Positions 16,861-26,070 of a stretch of DNA of 64,000 bases are shown here, one piece after another; within the stretch, counting starts at the first letter, position 1, and every line of letters starts with the position of its first letter. A program made the translations under genes and the position numbers. Origin of the DNA: Actinoplanes lutulentus (GTDB lineage: Bacteria > Actinomycetota > Actinomycetes > Mycobacteriales > Micromonosporaceae). Under the pieces are notes generated by a model. That model did not search any database and was not told the origin of the DNA. It was given only the letters and a program-made list of their open reading frames with translations. The stretch lies in the NCBI RefSeq assembly GCF_003259845.1, contig NZ_QLMJ01000008.1:248001-312000 (forward strand), written 5' to 3'.

Positions 16861-17897
16861 CAGATCTTGTCGGCGGCCTTGCCGAGCAGGTCGACGTAGT
16901 CCTTGAGGACGAACGAGACGGCCAGCGGCGTCGGGTTGGCGGCGGTCGCGACCGGGGTGCTGCCCGGCAGCGAGACGAACGAGCCACGGGCGATCGCCGG
17001 GATCTTGGAGAGCAGCGGGTCCTTCTGCAGGGTCGCGAGGGTGGTGCCCTCGGCGTCACCGTAGGTCACGATGATGTCGACGTCGCTGAGGTTCTGGACC
17101 TGCTCGGCGCTCTGGGTGAGGCTGAACTCCTCGGTCGCGGCGGACGCCTTCTCGATGCTCGCCGGGTGCTTCATGCCGAGGTCGGTGAAGAACTGCGCGC
17201 GGGTGTCGTGCGTGGTGTAGAAGCTGATCTTGCTGAGGTCGGTGGGGTCGATGTGGGTCAGGAACATCACCGACTTGCCGGCCAGCTTCGGGTACCGCGC
17301 GGCCTCGTCCTTCATCTGCTTCTCGATGGTGCCGATCAGCTTGTCGCCCTCGGCGGCAAGGCCCAGGGCCTTGCTCTCCAGCTGGATGCTCTCGCGCCAG
17401 GACGTCGACCACGCGGTCTTCGGGTACGCGACAACCGGCGCGATCTTGCTCAGCGTGTCGTAGTCCTGCTGGGTCAGCCCGGAGTACGCGGCCAGGATGA
17501 CGTCCGGCTTGGTGTTCGCGACGCCTTCGAAGTCGATGCCGTCGGTCTCGTCGAACAGCACCGGGGTCGGCGCGCCCAGTTCCTTGAGCTTCGCGGCGTC
17601 CCACGGCAGCAGGCCGTCGCCGTCCTCGTCGCCGAAGTTGGCCTTGGCGTACCCGACCGGCACGATCCCGAGGGCCAGCGGCACCTCGTGGTTGGCCCAG
17701 TTCACGGTGGCGACGCGTTCCGGCTTCTTCTCGATCGTGGTGGTGCCGAAGGCGTGGGTGATGCTGACCGGGAAGCTCGCCGCGGCGCTGCCGGCGGTGG
17801 CGGGATCGCTCTCGGTGTCGGACGATTCGCCGCAGGCGGTGAGCGCCAGGGCGGCCGTGACGGCGACGAGTCCCGTCAGGAACCGGTTTGCACGCAT
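16860..17897 (-). CDS. Iron-siderophore ABC importer, substrate-binding lipoprotein
   Basis: 345-residue cluster of FepB/FhuD-like binding proteins. Residues 1-22 are a lipoprotein signal ending LTAC (lipidated Cys22), followed by a Ser/Asp/Thr linker. The body has the two-lobe pattern of the TroA/FepB fold: 'ERVATVNWANHEVPLALGIV', 'KPDVILAAYSGLTQQDYDTL' and 'LSDVDIIVTYGDAEG'. It is first in the importer operon, with an iron box 28 bp upstream of its start. Ligand class cannot be read from sequence. Confidence 0.93.
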   Translation of the reverse strand: MRANRFLTGLVAVTAALALTACGESSDTESDPATAGSAAASFPVSITHAFGTTTIEKKPERVATVNWANHEVPLALGIVPVGYAKANFGDEDGDGLLPWDAAKLKELGAPTPVLFDETDGIDFEGVANTKPDVILAAYSGLTQQDYDTLSKIAPVVAYPKTAWSTSWRESIQLESKALGLAAEGDKLIGTIEKQMKDEAARYPKLAGKSVMFLTHIDPTDLSKISFYTTHDTRAQFFTDLGMKHPASIEKASAATEEFSLTQSAEQVQNLSDVDIIVTYGDAEGTTLATLQKDPLLSKIPAIARGSFVSLPGSTPVATAANPTPLAVSFVLKDYVDLLGKAADKI

Positions 17898-17924
17898 GAA
17901 ACTGAACTCCCATTCAATAACTGG

Positions 17925-17943
17925 TAAGGCAAACCTAACCTAA
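17925..17943. promoter_or_regulatory. DtxR/IdeR-type iron box upstream of the siderophore importer
   Basis: TAAGGCAAACCTAACCTAA matches the DtxR/IdeR consensus at 15 of 19 positions and has a perfect right half (CTAACCTAA). It lies 28 bp before the start of the substrate-binding gene on the reverse strand, where a repressor would cover the promoter. Confidence 0.75.
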
Positions 17944-17994
17944 CAGTCCGATGAACAGGCTTCATGATCGACTCCTGCCCGCTGGCGGTATGCC

Positions 17995-19728
17995 CTAATT
18001 GCGGGCGGACCAGGCCGCCCAGAGCTGGGCATAACGCCCGCCGCCGACGACCAGCTCGGCGTGCGATCCACTCTCGACGATCTCGCCGTGTTCCATCACG
18101 ATGACCCGATCCGCCGACGCCGCCTGGGTGAGACGGTGGGCGACTACCAGCGCGGTCCTCCCGCGCAGCACCGCCATCGCCGCCTGCTCCAGATCACGCG
18201 CTCCGGCGCTGCCCGCCTCCGCCGTCGCCTCGTCGAGGACCACGACCGGCGGGTCCAGCAGCACCACCCGGGCCAGCGCCAGCTGCTGCGCGCGGGCCGC
18301 GGTGAGCTGATGCCCGCCGTCGCCGACCACGGTGTCCAGGCCGTCGGGGAGCTCGCGCACCCAGGACAGCGCGCCTACCCGGGACAGCGCCTCGGCCACC
18401 TCGTCGTCGGTGGCGCCCGGCCGGGCCAGGCGCAGGTCCTCCACCAGAGGGCCGGCGAACACGTGCGTTTCCTGGCTGACGATGGCGATCGTGTCGGCGG
18501 GCAGGTCCGAGACGGCAATGCCGCCGATGGAGGCGTACCCATGAAGGGGGCGCAAGATGCCCGCGGCGAGGGAGGCGGCGGTGGTTTTGCCTGCGCCGGT
18601 GGAACCGACGAGCGCAACCGTTTCGCCGGGCGCGACCCGCAGGGAGACGTTGCGCAGCACGGGCGCGGGACCGCCGTAACTGAAGGTGACGTCGTCGAGG
18701 ACGAGGTCATGGCCAGCCGGCCGGCTTCCCAGTCCGCGAACTTCGATGTCCATGTCGAGCACGCCGACGAGCCGGGCCAGGCTGGCGCCCGCGTCCTGCG
18801 CCTTGTCGAAGGTGACCATGAGCAGGGCGATCGGGCCGAACAGGCGGTGGAACAGCAACGCGGCCGCGGAGACCTCACCGACCGTGACGGCACCCGAGCG
18901 GGCGAGCACAAAACCGACCACCAGGACGGCGCCGAGGCCGGCGAGTTCGGCGCGGTGGATCCGGCCGATGAAGCGGGTGTAGAGCGCGAAGACGCCGATC
19001 GATATGTCGCGGGCGCGGGCCGACGCGGTCTCGATGCCGGCGAGGTGCCGATCTTCCAGGTGGTAGGTGTGGACCGTGCGGGTGCCCTGCATGCTCTCGA
19101 CGAACAGCTGGGATCGTTCGGCGATCGCGACGCGTTCCGCGGCGTAGGACGGTGCGGCGCGCGGCAGGTACCAGCGCAGCCCGATCACGTAGAGCGGCAC
19201 CGCGACCGCTCCGGCCAGACCGAGCCGCCAGTCGATGCCGGCGATCGTGGCGAGGCTGATCACCGACAGCAGCACCGCCGAGATCATGCCCGGCAGCACG
19301 TCCGTGACGGCCTTGCCGATCGCGGCGATGTCCGCGCCGACCCGCGACAGCAGATCACCGCGCCCGGCCCGATCGAGGACCAGAGCGGGCAGCCGCAGAG
19401 CGGTCGCGACGGTGCGTTCACGCAGGTCAGCAAGGATCCGCGAACCCAGCCGGTTGATCAGATATCCGCCGAATCCGGTCGCCGCGCCACCCACCACCGC
19501 AGCGATCACGATGGTCACCCCGACGGTCACGATCGCGCCGATTTCGGCGCCGGCTCGGACTCGATCAACAAGCAGACCCAGAGCGTACGCCGGAACGACT
19601 GACGCCGCGGCGGCCAGCAATCCGGCGGCCAGGGTGAACAGCGCCTCACGCGGCCGGGAGCGCAGTTCCGTGGTCAACCAGGCCCGGGTCTCGCGCGGGC
19701 CGGCGATCGGCAGCAGCTGATCGGTCAT
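17995..19728 (-). CDS. ABC half-transporter (TMD-NBD), catalytically complete Walker motifs, degenerate signature
   Basis: 577-residue exporter-fold half-transporter with six N-terminal helices and a C-terminal nucleotide-binding domain. Walker A GSTGAGKTT and Walker B 'VVVLDEATAE' are canonical. The signature that should read LSGGQ has become 'LTAARAQQ'. Its partner gene shows the opposite defects, so together they give one intact and one dead ATP site. The start at 19728 overlaps the partner stop by 4 bp. With an iron box in front of the pair and a siderophore importer next door, siderophore export or IrtAB-type import is the likely job. Confidence 0.9.
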   Translation of the reverse strand: MTDQLLPIAGPRETRAWLTTELRSRPREALFTLAAGLLAAAASVVPAYALGLLVDRVRAGAEIGAIVTVGVTIVIAAVVGGAATGFGGYLINRLGSRILADLRERTVATALRLPALVLDRAGRGDLLSRVGADIAAIGKAVTDVLPGMISAVLLSVISLATIAGIDWRLGLAGAVAVPLYVIGLRWYLPRAAPSYAAERVAIAERSQLFVESMQGTRTVHTYHLEDRHLAGIETASARARDISIGVFALYTRFIGRIHRAELAGLGAVLVVGFVLARSGAVTVGEVSAAALLFHRLFGPIALLMVTFDKAQDAGASLARLVGVLDMDIEVRGLGSRPAGHDLVLDDVTFSYGGPAPVLRNVSLRVAPGETVALVGSTGAGKTTAASLAAGILRPLHGYASIGGIAVSDLPADTIAIVSQETHVFAGPLVEDLRLARPGATDDEVAEALSRVGALSWVRELPDGLDTVVGDGGHQLTAARAQQLALARVVLLDPPVVVLDEATAEAGSAGARDLEQAAMAVLRGRTALVVAHRLTQAASADRVIVMEHGEIVESGSHAELVVGGGRYAQLWAAWSARN

Positions 19729-21470
19729 CGCAGTACCGTCCGGCGGTAGGAGTCGTCGCCGGCGACGAGATCGGCGTGCACGCCCTCGGCGGTGACCGTG
19801 CCGTCGCCGATGACGACGACTCGGTCAGCGGCGGCGAGCAGAGCCGGGCTGCTGGTGATCACAACGGTGCTGAACAGGCTTGCTGCCCCGGCCTCGCTTT
19901 CTGTCCCGGCCCCGCTTTCTGTCCCGGCCTCGTTTGCTGCGCCGTGCCGCAGTGCTCGGATCCCGCCGGCGATGGCGTGTTCGGTGACCGCGTCCACGGC
20001 GGTCGTCGGGTCGTGCAGCACCAGCAGCGGCGGCTGGGCCAGCAACGCCCGGGCCAGCGCGACCCGTTGCCGCTGGCCGCCGGAGAGGTTCGCGCCGCGT
20101 TCGGCGATCGGCGCATCCAGGCCGTCCGGGTGCAGGTCGGCGACCTCGTCGGCCGCAGCGGCCCGCAGCACTTCGGCGAGCCGGTCACCGCCGTCGTCGT
20201 GGACGTCGATGTTGGAGGCGAGCGAGCCGGTGAACAGGTCGGTGCGGTGCGGTTCGACGTGCAGCAGGCGGCGGGCCCGGGCGCGGTCGACGGTTTCCAG
20301 GGGTTCACCGCCGAGCAGGATGTCGCCCTGATAAGCGTCGGGCACGGCCAGCAGCCGCATCAGCGCTTCGGCGTCGGAGGGGCGTCTGGCGACGACGCCG
20401 ACGAACTCGCCAGGCTTAATGTGAAGGTCGAGACCGGCGAGCGAGCCGTGCGTGACCCCGATCAGGCGAAGATCGCAGCTCAACGAATCAGGGTCGGCAA
20501 CGCCGTCCGGCAGGATCAGCCCGGCCTGCACCACCGACGCGACCCGGTCGGCGGCGGCGCGTGCGGCGGCGACCCAGCTCGGCACCACGGCCAGGGTGCC
20601 GAACGGTTCGATGAGGAACTGCGCGGACCCGATCACCGTGATGAACTGGCCGACCGTGATCCGGCCGGTCAGCGCGAACCAGCCGGCCGCAATGGCGACA
20701 CCACCGGCGAGCAGGGTGCTCAGTGTTGTGGAGGCGCCGAGGTACGCGTTCTGCGTACCCGATGCTCGTAATGTCGCGGCGAGTGACTCGCGGCTGACCA
20801 GCCGGTAACGCGCGGAGGCCGCGTCCTGCACGCCGATGCCCCGCAACGGGCGCATCCCGGTGACCAGGTCGGTGGCGAGCGAGGTGGCCCGGCCGGCCTG
20901 GTTCTGCTGGTCGGCGACGCGGCGGGCGATCAGCGGCGCGGTGAGATTCAGGATCGCCAGTACGACCGGCGTCGCGACCAGCACGATCACCCCGAGCGGC
21001 GCCGAAATGACCAGCAGCGTGATCGCGCTGACCGCCACGGCCAGCACCGCGCTGGTGATCCGCGGAATGTGATCGAGGAAATAGGACGTCAGGTCGGCGT
21101 CCGTGGTGGACACCGTGAGCAGGTCACCGGCGTGCCGGTCGGTACGCAGCCCGCGTGGGTGCAGGATCTGCGCGGCGACCTCGACCCGCAGCCGGTGGCC
21201 CTCCTCCGCGATGGCCCGCTGCAGGTGCCGCGCCCCGAAGCGGTAGGTGACCGCCAGCACGAGGTACGTCACCGCGAGCACCGGGATCCAGATCAGCAGC
21301 GCGGTCAGGTCACCGGGGCCGACGGCCTGATCGACGATCACGCCGATCACTACCGGCACGAGCGCCGCGCAGATCTGGTAGATGCCGGCCAGGCCGGTGC
21401 CGGTCCAGAGGTGCCGGCCGTTGCGGGCGACCGCCCGGCGCAGGATCGCGGTGCCGGGTGCCTTCAGCAT
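19725..21470 (-). CDS. ABC half-transporter (TMD-NBD) with degenerate ATP-binding motifs
   Basis: 581-residue partner of the downstream half-transporter, with the same TMD-NBD layout ('ILRRAVARNGRHLWTGTGLAG' leads into TM1). Its NBD keeps a perfect signature LSGGQRQR. Walker A is destroyed ('VARRPSDAEAL', no GxxGxGK), and Walker B reads 'LVLHDPTTAVD', with His at the usual Asp and Asp at the catalytic Glu. It can thus supply only the signature half of an ATP site. It is first in a two-gene operon with an iron box 30 bp upstream of its ATG. Confidence 0.9.
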   Translation of the reverse strand: MLKAPGTAILRRAVARNGRHLWTGTGLAGIYQICAALVPVVIGVIVDQAVGPGDLTALLIWIPVLAVTYLVLAVTYRFGARHLQRAIAEEGHRLRVEVAAQILHPRGLRTDRHAGDLLTVSTTDADLTSYFLDHIPRITSAVLAVAVSAITLLVISAPLGVIVLVATPVVLAILNLTAPLIARRVADQQNQAGRATSLATDLVTGMRPLRGIGVQDAASARYRLVSRESLAATLRASGTQNAYLGASTTLSTLLAGGVAIAAGWFALTGRITVGQFITVIGSAQFLIEPFGTLAVVPSWVAAARAAADRVASVVQAGLILPDGVADPDSLSCDLRLIGVTHGSLAGLDLHIKPGEFVGVVARRPSDAEALMRLLAVPDAYQGDILLGGEPLETVDRARARRLLHVEPHRTDLFTGSLASNIDVHDDGGDRLAEVLRAAAADEVADLHPDGLDAPIAERGANLSGGQRQRVALARALLAQPPLLVLHDPTTAVDAVTEHAIAGGIRALRHGAANEAGTESGAGTESEAGAASLFSTVVITSSPALLAAADRVVVIGDGTVTAEGVHADLVAGDDSYRRTVLR

Positions 21471-21499
21471 TGCTCGACAAGCCCCTAACTAAAAGATCA

Positions 21500-21517
21500 A
21501 GTTAGGTCAGCCTAACT
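21500..21517. promoter_or_regulatory. DtxR/IdeR-type iron box upstream of the ABC half-transporter pair
   Basis: AGTTAGGTCAGCCTAACT is a dyad with perfect 7-bp arms (AGTTAGG / CCTAACT). It shares the core TTAGGTxAGCCTAAC with the DtxR/IdeR consensus. It lies 30 bp before the 21470 start. Confidence 0.7.
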
Positions 21518-21611
21518 CCTTCGCTGATCAGGTGCCGCACCCGTCTCCTGCTGCTCCTTCATCAACTCCGGCGACATCGGGGGCGCGCGGCCGACCAGTC
21601 GCCCTAACCTG

Positions 21612-22127
<516 letters not shown>

Positions 22128-22130
22128 AAG

Positions 22131-22250
22131 TCATGTCGCCGGCTCCATCGCGGCGATCTGGGCCTTTTCGAACGCGAGCGCGGACGCCGCCGTGTGCAGC
22201 CGCCACACCCGGGCCCGACCGGGCGTGGTCAGCTCCACGGCGGCGTCCAT
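22131..22250 (-). pseudogene. Possible remnant of a cyclopropane-fatty-acyl-phospholipid synthase C-terminus
   Basis: A 39-codon frame whose middle reads 'RARVWRLHTAASALAFEKAQ'. This resembles the end of CFA synthase-type methyltransferases, where RVWRLYLAGxALAFE is common. Everything N-terminal is missing, because an in-frame stop lies 15 bases upstream of the ATG. It abuts the stop of the next gene. I regard it as a relic; chance similarity is possible. Confidence 0.35.
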
Positions 22251-22252
22251 CG

Positions 22253-22633
22253 CTACGGCTGCCACTCACTCCATCGGACCACCCGGATACGCAGAAACGG
22301 CCCCGGCGGAGGCTGGCTTTGATACTGCGGGTACCGCCCGACCAGCGCCGGCTCCACCTCGTCGACAACGTCGGCAATCCCGTCGGCCCGCACCCACCAC
22401 AACTGCGACCAGTCATCGTCGTAGAAATCAGCAAGCACACTGACCCGAGGCTGGTGTGCGATGTTGGTAAGCCGCTGCAGCCGCCGATGCCGCTTGGGCT
22501 TCCCGTCGACGGCAGTGTGAATGACGTCCCCGACCAGCGCGAACACGATCGGCACCAGATGCGGCGCCCCCTCAGGCGTGACGGTGGCGAGCCGCGCCAC
22601 CCTCACCGAGGCGAACCGCTCGGCAGGCGTCAT
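22253..22633 (-). CDS. PPOX-class F420-dependent oxidoreductase (TIGR03668-like)
   Basis: 126-residue split-barrel flavin/F420-binding protein from the ATG at 22633. It opens 'MTPAERFASVRVARLATVTP' and contains 'GAPHLVPIVFALVGDVIHTAV' and 'KPKRHRRLQRLTNIAHQPRVSVLADFYDDDWSQLWWVR'. These are hallmark blocks of the small F420-linked PPOX group in actinobacteria. It closes with 'RYPQYQSQPPPGPFLRIRV'. Predicted to reduce an unknown substrate with F420H2. An ATG at 22699 exists but the extra residues are not part of the family. It is divergent from the membrane protein gene at 22689. Confidence 0.88.
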   Translation of the reverse strand: MTPAERFASVRVARLATVTPEGAPHLVPIVFALVGDVIHTAVDGKPKRHRRLQRLTNIAHQPRVSVLADFYDDDWSQLWWVRADGIADVVDEVEPALVGRYPQYQSQPPPGPFLRIRVVRWSEWQP

Positions 22634-22688
22634 CAAATCATCACCGCGGGAGGATGCCCAAGGTTGCTCACCCACCAAGGCTAGTTCG

Positions 22689-23087
22689 ATGCGGCGCATC
22701 CACCCGACCCACGTGGTAGACGTCTTCGCCTACGTGACGGTGCTGAACCTGGCAGTCGAATACATCCCCGCCGTGATCAGCGAAGGCTTCACGTTGTCGT
22801 TGCTGACCGCGCTGCTGCTGAAAATCGCCCTGGAGCTGGTCCTGCTCCTGAAACAACACATCCTCGGCCGCATGCGCGACGCCACCACCAGAACCGCCAA
22901 GGTCGTGTCCGGGGCGGCCCTCTGGACAGTCGCCGCAGGCAGCAAGTTCGTAGTCCTGGAGCTGGTCAACCTCATCTTCGGCGACGCGGTGAGCCTGGGC
23001 GGCTTCTTCTCAGTGACCCTGTTGGTGGTCACCTTGCTGCTGACCCGCGCCGGCGTACGCCGCCTACTCGCCGACGTCCCCACCTGA
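22689..23087 (+). CDS. Conserved four-helix membrane protein
   Basis: 132-residue integral membrane protein beginning 'MRRIHPTHVVDVFAYVTVLN'. Four hydrophobic stretches are visible (about residues 10-30, 33-53, 70-95, 100-122), separated by short basic loops such as 'KQHILGRMRDATTRTAK'. I recall similar unnamed membrane proteins in Streptomyces and relatives, but no function. Start chosen because everything upstream reads as the antisense of the F420 gene. Isolated gene with its own promoter region. Confidence 0.72.
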   Translation: MRRIHPTHVVDVFAYVTVLNLAVEYIPAVISEGFTLSLLTALLLKIALELVLLLKQHILGRMRDATTRTAKVVSGAALWTVAAGSKFVVLELVNLIFGDAVSLGGFFSVTLLVVTLLLTRAGVRRLLADVPT

Positions 23088-23259
23088 ACGCCTGCGGGAC
23101 CAGCGCTCAGCGTTCGCAGGTCTCCGCAAGCGGAAGCTACAGAGGTTCGGATCCCCAACTGGCAGGTCAGTTCTCCAGGGCGGTGTGCCGCTTTCGAGGA
23201 CGCCGTACCACCTGAGCTCCCCTACCCTTGGGAAGGCATCTTCTTGGTGAGCCGTTGGG

Positions 23260-23829
23260 GTGACGTCGTCGATGAGCGTTGGGGTGGTTGACCACGTCGG
23301 TCCATGGACCGAGGACGAGTACTTTGCGCTCAGCGAGACGACGGACCGGATCGAGCTGATCGACGGGAGCCTGGTGGTCAACCCCGTACCAAATATGAGC
23401 AATCAGCGCCTCTCCCGCCGCCTGGCGAATGCGCTGGAGGAAGGCGCCGCGCCGGCCGGGCTCTTCGTGTACGAGGCGATCAACGTCCGGTTGCACACCG
23501 GCCGCATCGTCATTCCAGACCTGGTTGTGGTGGACCTGGACGAGGAGGCCGTCGCGGCGGACGCTTCCCGGGTGCGTCTGATCGGTGAGATCGTTTCGCC
23601 GAGCAACGCTGCCATGGACCGGGTGCTCAAGATGCAGCTCTACGCTGCTGCTGGCATCGAGTGGTACCTCCTGGTCGAACACGAGGCACCGGATTCGCTG
23701 ACTCTGCGGCTCAACCGCCTCGACGACCAGCACTACGTCGAGGAGAGTGTCGTGAAGACCGGTGGGAGCCTGGCCTCCGAGCGTCCGTTCCGATTCGAAC
23801 TCGACACCCGGACTCTCGTCCGTCGCTGA
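23260..23829 (+). CDS. Uma2-family (DUF820) endonuclease-fold protein
   Basis: 189-residue protein of the Uma2 family, a PD-(D/E)xK-like fold very common in Actinobacteria and Cyanobacteria, with uncertain function. Typical blocks are 'WTEDEYFALSETTDRIELID' near the N-terminus, 'GRIVIPDLVVVDLDE' (the catalytic-type Asp) and 'LIGEIVSPSNAAMDRVLKMQLYAAAGIEWYLLV' (Glu and Lys of the site). All three acidic/basic positions look intact. Flanked by unrelated genes. Confidence 0.88.
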   Translation: MTSSMSVGVVDHVGPWTEDEYFALSETTDRIELIDGSLVVNPVPNMSNQRLSRRLANALEEGAAPAGLFVYEAINVRLHTGRIVIPDLVVVDLDEEAVAADASRVRLIGEIVSPSNAAMDRVLKMQLYAAAGIEWYLLVEHEAPDSLTLRLNRLDDQHYVEESVVKTGGSLASERPFRFELDTRTLVRR

Positions 23830-23865
23830 CAGGCACGGCCTCCGACGCCTGACATACCCTGTGGC

Positions 23866-24588
23866 ATGGTCATCGACGGGGTTATCTTCGACTTTCACGG
23901 CACTCTGGTCGACGGCGGTGACCCCGATCGCTGGGTCGCTTCGGCCCTGCGCCACCTGGCCGAGTCGGGCAAGACCGCACCGGAGCTGACCGGCAGCGAG
24001 TTCAAGTCCCTCAGCGACCACCTCGATCACATCTGGCAGCACGCCCACACGATCGACCCGAACAGCGACCGCGACCTCGACCACGCCCGCCACCACGACG
24101 TCTTCACCAGAACGGTCGCGCTGCACCCCGGTGTCGAACCCGAACTGATCGAAGCCCTCTACGCGGTCATGCCCGACCAGTGGTTCCCCTTCGACGACAC
24201 CCTGCCGGTGCTGAAAGAGCTGAAGGCCCGGGGCACCAAGGTCGTGGTGCTGTCCAACATCGGCCTGGACATCCGCCCGCACCTCACCCGCACCGGCATC
24301 CTCGACCTGGTCGACGACGTGATCCTGTCGTTCGAGGTGGGTCTGGTGAAGCCCGATCCGGCCATCTTCGCCCACGCCCTGGAACTGCTCGGCGTGCCCG
24401 GCGACCGCACGCTCATGGTCGGCGACAGCGCCCGCGACGACGTCGGCGGGGCCGCTCTGAGCATCCGGACGCTGATCCTGCCGCGAACCGAAGGTCCCCT
24501 GCACGGCCTCGACTCGGTGCTGCACCTGGTGGGCGCCACCAACAACAACGCCACTGACGGCGCCCACCAGGGGATCAGCCTCCGCTGA
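23866..24588 (+). CDS. HAD-superfamily hydrolase
   Basis: 240-residue haloacid-dehalogenase-type hydrolase. Motif I is 'FDFHGTLVD' (nucleophile Asp9), with His at the +2 position where phosphatases usually have Asp. Motif II is 'VVVLSNIG', the motif III Lys is in 'GLVKPDPAIF', and motif IV is 'MVGDSARDDVGGA'. The helical insert after motif I marks it as subfamily I. The D-to-H change suggests a substrate other than simple phosphomonoesters, though such variants are common in actinomycetes. The 3' end overlaps the convergent serine hydrolase by 14 bp. Confidence 0.88.
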   Translation: MVIDGVIFDFHGTLVDGGDPDRWVASALRHLAESGKTAPELTGSEFKSLSDHLDHIWQHAHTIDPNSDRDLDHARHHDVFTRTVALHPGVEPELIEALYAVMPDQWFPFDDTLPVLKELKARGTKVVVLSNIGLDIRPHLTRTGILDLVDDVILSFEVGLVKPDPAIFAHALELLGVPGDRTLMVGDSARDDVGGAALSIRTLILPRTEGPLHGLDSVLHLVGATNNNATDGAHQGISLR

Positions 24589-25576
24589 CCGGGTGGAACG
24601 ACTTCGGCAGCGACCTCGGCACCGCCGACCGGGCTGCCGGCGTCACCACCGGCAGGCTGTCGAACAGCACCCGGCCGATCTTCGCGTGCGCCTGGACCGC
24701 CGGGTGCGTGGCGCCGTAGTTCTCCGGCTCACCCAGACCCTCGGCGAACATCGCATAGGTCAGCAGCGGCACCCCGTCCGCGCTGAACATGATGCCCGCC
24801 TCGTGCCGGGACTCGCCGAGGTCGTTGAAGTCGGCGCCGTACTTCGTGGCGACCCGCTCCCGCTCCTTCGAGGACATCACCCGGCGTACGCCGTCGTGAT
24901 ATCCGTTGAGCCAGCGGGTGACGCTCAGCAGGAAGTCGCACGACTCCGGCTTCAGCAGCGTCTTGGTCGCCAGCCGCCACAGCAGGTCATGCATTTCGCG
25001 AGGCGTAGTCGTACCCAGGTAGAAGCGGTTCGGGTTCGCCACCGGAATCACCCGGGTGTGCACAAAACCCTTGGCCGCCAGAATCTCGTTGATCTCCAGG
25101 GCCGGCACCACGCGGCCACACATGCGTACCGCGGTGTTGTCGGAGACAAGGAGCATCGCGGTCAGGAAGTTACCGACGGTGATCTCATCGCCCCACACGC
25201 GGTGCAGGTGATAGATGCCCGAGCCGCCGAGGATGATGTCCGCCGGCAGGTCGAGCTTGGTGCCGAGCGTGAGCTCGCCGCGGTCGATCTTGTCCATCAC
25301 CGCGGTGGCGACGGCGAGTTTCTGCACGCTGTAACCGAAGGTGACGTGATCGGCGTCGTCCTCGATGATCGGCGTCAGCACACCGGCAGCGTTCACCGCG
25401 GCGATGTGCGTGTGCCAGACCCCGCCGGCCTTGGCCTTCTCCTTGTTGTACACCTTCCGGATGCTCGCCGGCCCGCCCGCCGCGGCCTGCGCTGGGCTGC
25501 TGCTCACGCCGACACCCGCGGCCGCCGCCGCAGCACCGAGACCGAGTGCGGAACGTCGGGAAATGCTGCTTGACAT
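24575..25576 (-). CDS. Exported class A beta-lactamase-like serine hydrolase
   Basis: 333-residue penicillin-binding/beta-lactamase-fold protein. The N-terminus has a Tat-type signal ('SRRSALGLGAAAAAAG' to about Ala33). Active-site motifs are the SxxK of 'GYSVQKLAVA' (Ser83-Lys86) and SDN at 145-147 in 'MLLVSDNTAV'. A KTG-like third motif is not obvious near 'VATKYGADFNDLGES'. It probably acts on peptidoglycan-like or ester substrates outside the cell; true beta-lactamase activity cannot be claimed. Convergent with the HAD gene. Confidence 0.82.
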   Translation of the reverse strand: MSSSISRRSALGLGAAAAAAGVGVSSSPAQAAAGGPASIRKVYNKEKAKAGGVWHTHIAAVNAAGVLTPIIEDDADHVTFGYSVQKLAVATAVMDKIDRGELTLGTKLDLPADIILGGSGIYHLHRVWGDEITVGNFLTAMLLVSDNTAVRMCGRVVPALEINEILAAKGFVHTRVIPVANPNRFYLGTTTPREMHDLLWRLATKTLLKPESCDFLLSVTRWLNGYHDGVRRVMSSKERERVATKYGADFNDLGESRHEAGIMFSADGVPLLTYAMFAEGLGEPENYGATHPAVQAHAKIGRVLFDSLPVVTPAARSAVPRSLPKSFHPVSGG

Positions 25577-25686
25577 CGTTCTCCCTCAATGGACGATGAG
25601 CCACGCGGCAAGGTACACCATGCTTCAAAACCGCCCACATCTCCGCACACACGGCACCCCTCTCTCGATCTAGTAGGTTGCCAGGC

Positions 25687-26025
25687 GTGACGATCATCCG
25701 CTCGCTGCTGCTGTTCGTGCTGGCCGCGCTGGCCGAGATCGGCGGCGCCTGGCTGATCTGGCAGGGCTGGCGGGAGAACCGCGGCCTGTGGTGGATCGCC
25801 GCCGGCATCGTCGCGCTGGGCGCCTACGGTTTCGTCGCCACCCTCCAGCCGGACGCCAACTTCGGCCGCATCCTGGCCGCGTACGGTGGCGTCTTCGTGG
25901 CCGGATCCCTGGCCTGGGGCATGGTCGTCGACAAGTTCCGCCCGGACCGCTGGGACCTCATCGGCGCCGCCATCTGCCTGATCGGTGTCGCCGTGATCAT
26001 GTACGCCCCGCGCACCAGCGCCTAA
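25687..26025 (+). CDS. YnfA/UPF0060-family membrane protein
   Basis: 112-residue four-helix membrane protein of the small-multidrug-resistance-like YnfA family. GTG start at 25687 gives 'MTIIRSLLLFVLAALAEIGG'. The family blocks 'AWLIWQGWRENRGLWWIAAG', 'YGFVATLQPDANFGRILAAYGG' and 'DRWDLIGAAICLIGVAVIMY' are all present. Substrate unknown; a role in efflux of small cations is only inferred from the family. Single gene. Confidence 0.92.
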   Translation: MTIIRSLLLFVLAALAEIGGAWLIWQGWRENRGLWWIAAGIVALGAYGFVATLQPDANFGRILAAYGGVFVAGSLAWGMVVDKFRPDRWDLIGAAICLIGVAVIMYAPRTSA

Positions 26026-26070
26026 GAAGTCATACTTCACCCATGGGCTATAGAGAGTTATGATCGCGGC

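Noticed and set aside
13977..17059. Apparent long fused reverse-strand proteins joining the ATPase to permease 2, and permease 2 to permease 1
   Set aside because: Their N-terminal halves are out-of-frame Arg/Pro-rich sequence. GTGA overlaps at 14786-14789 and 15817-15820 give the correct starts.
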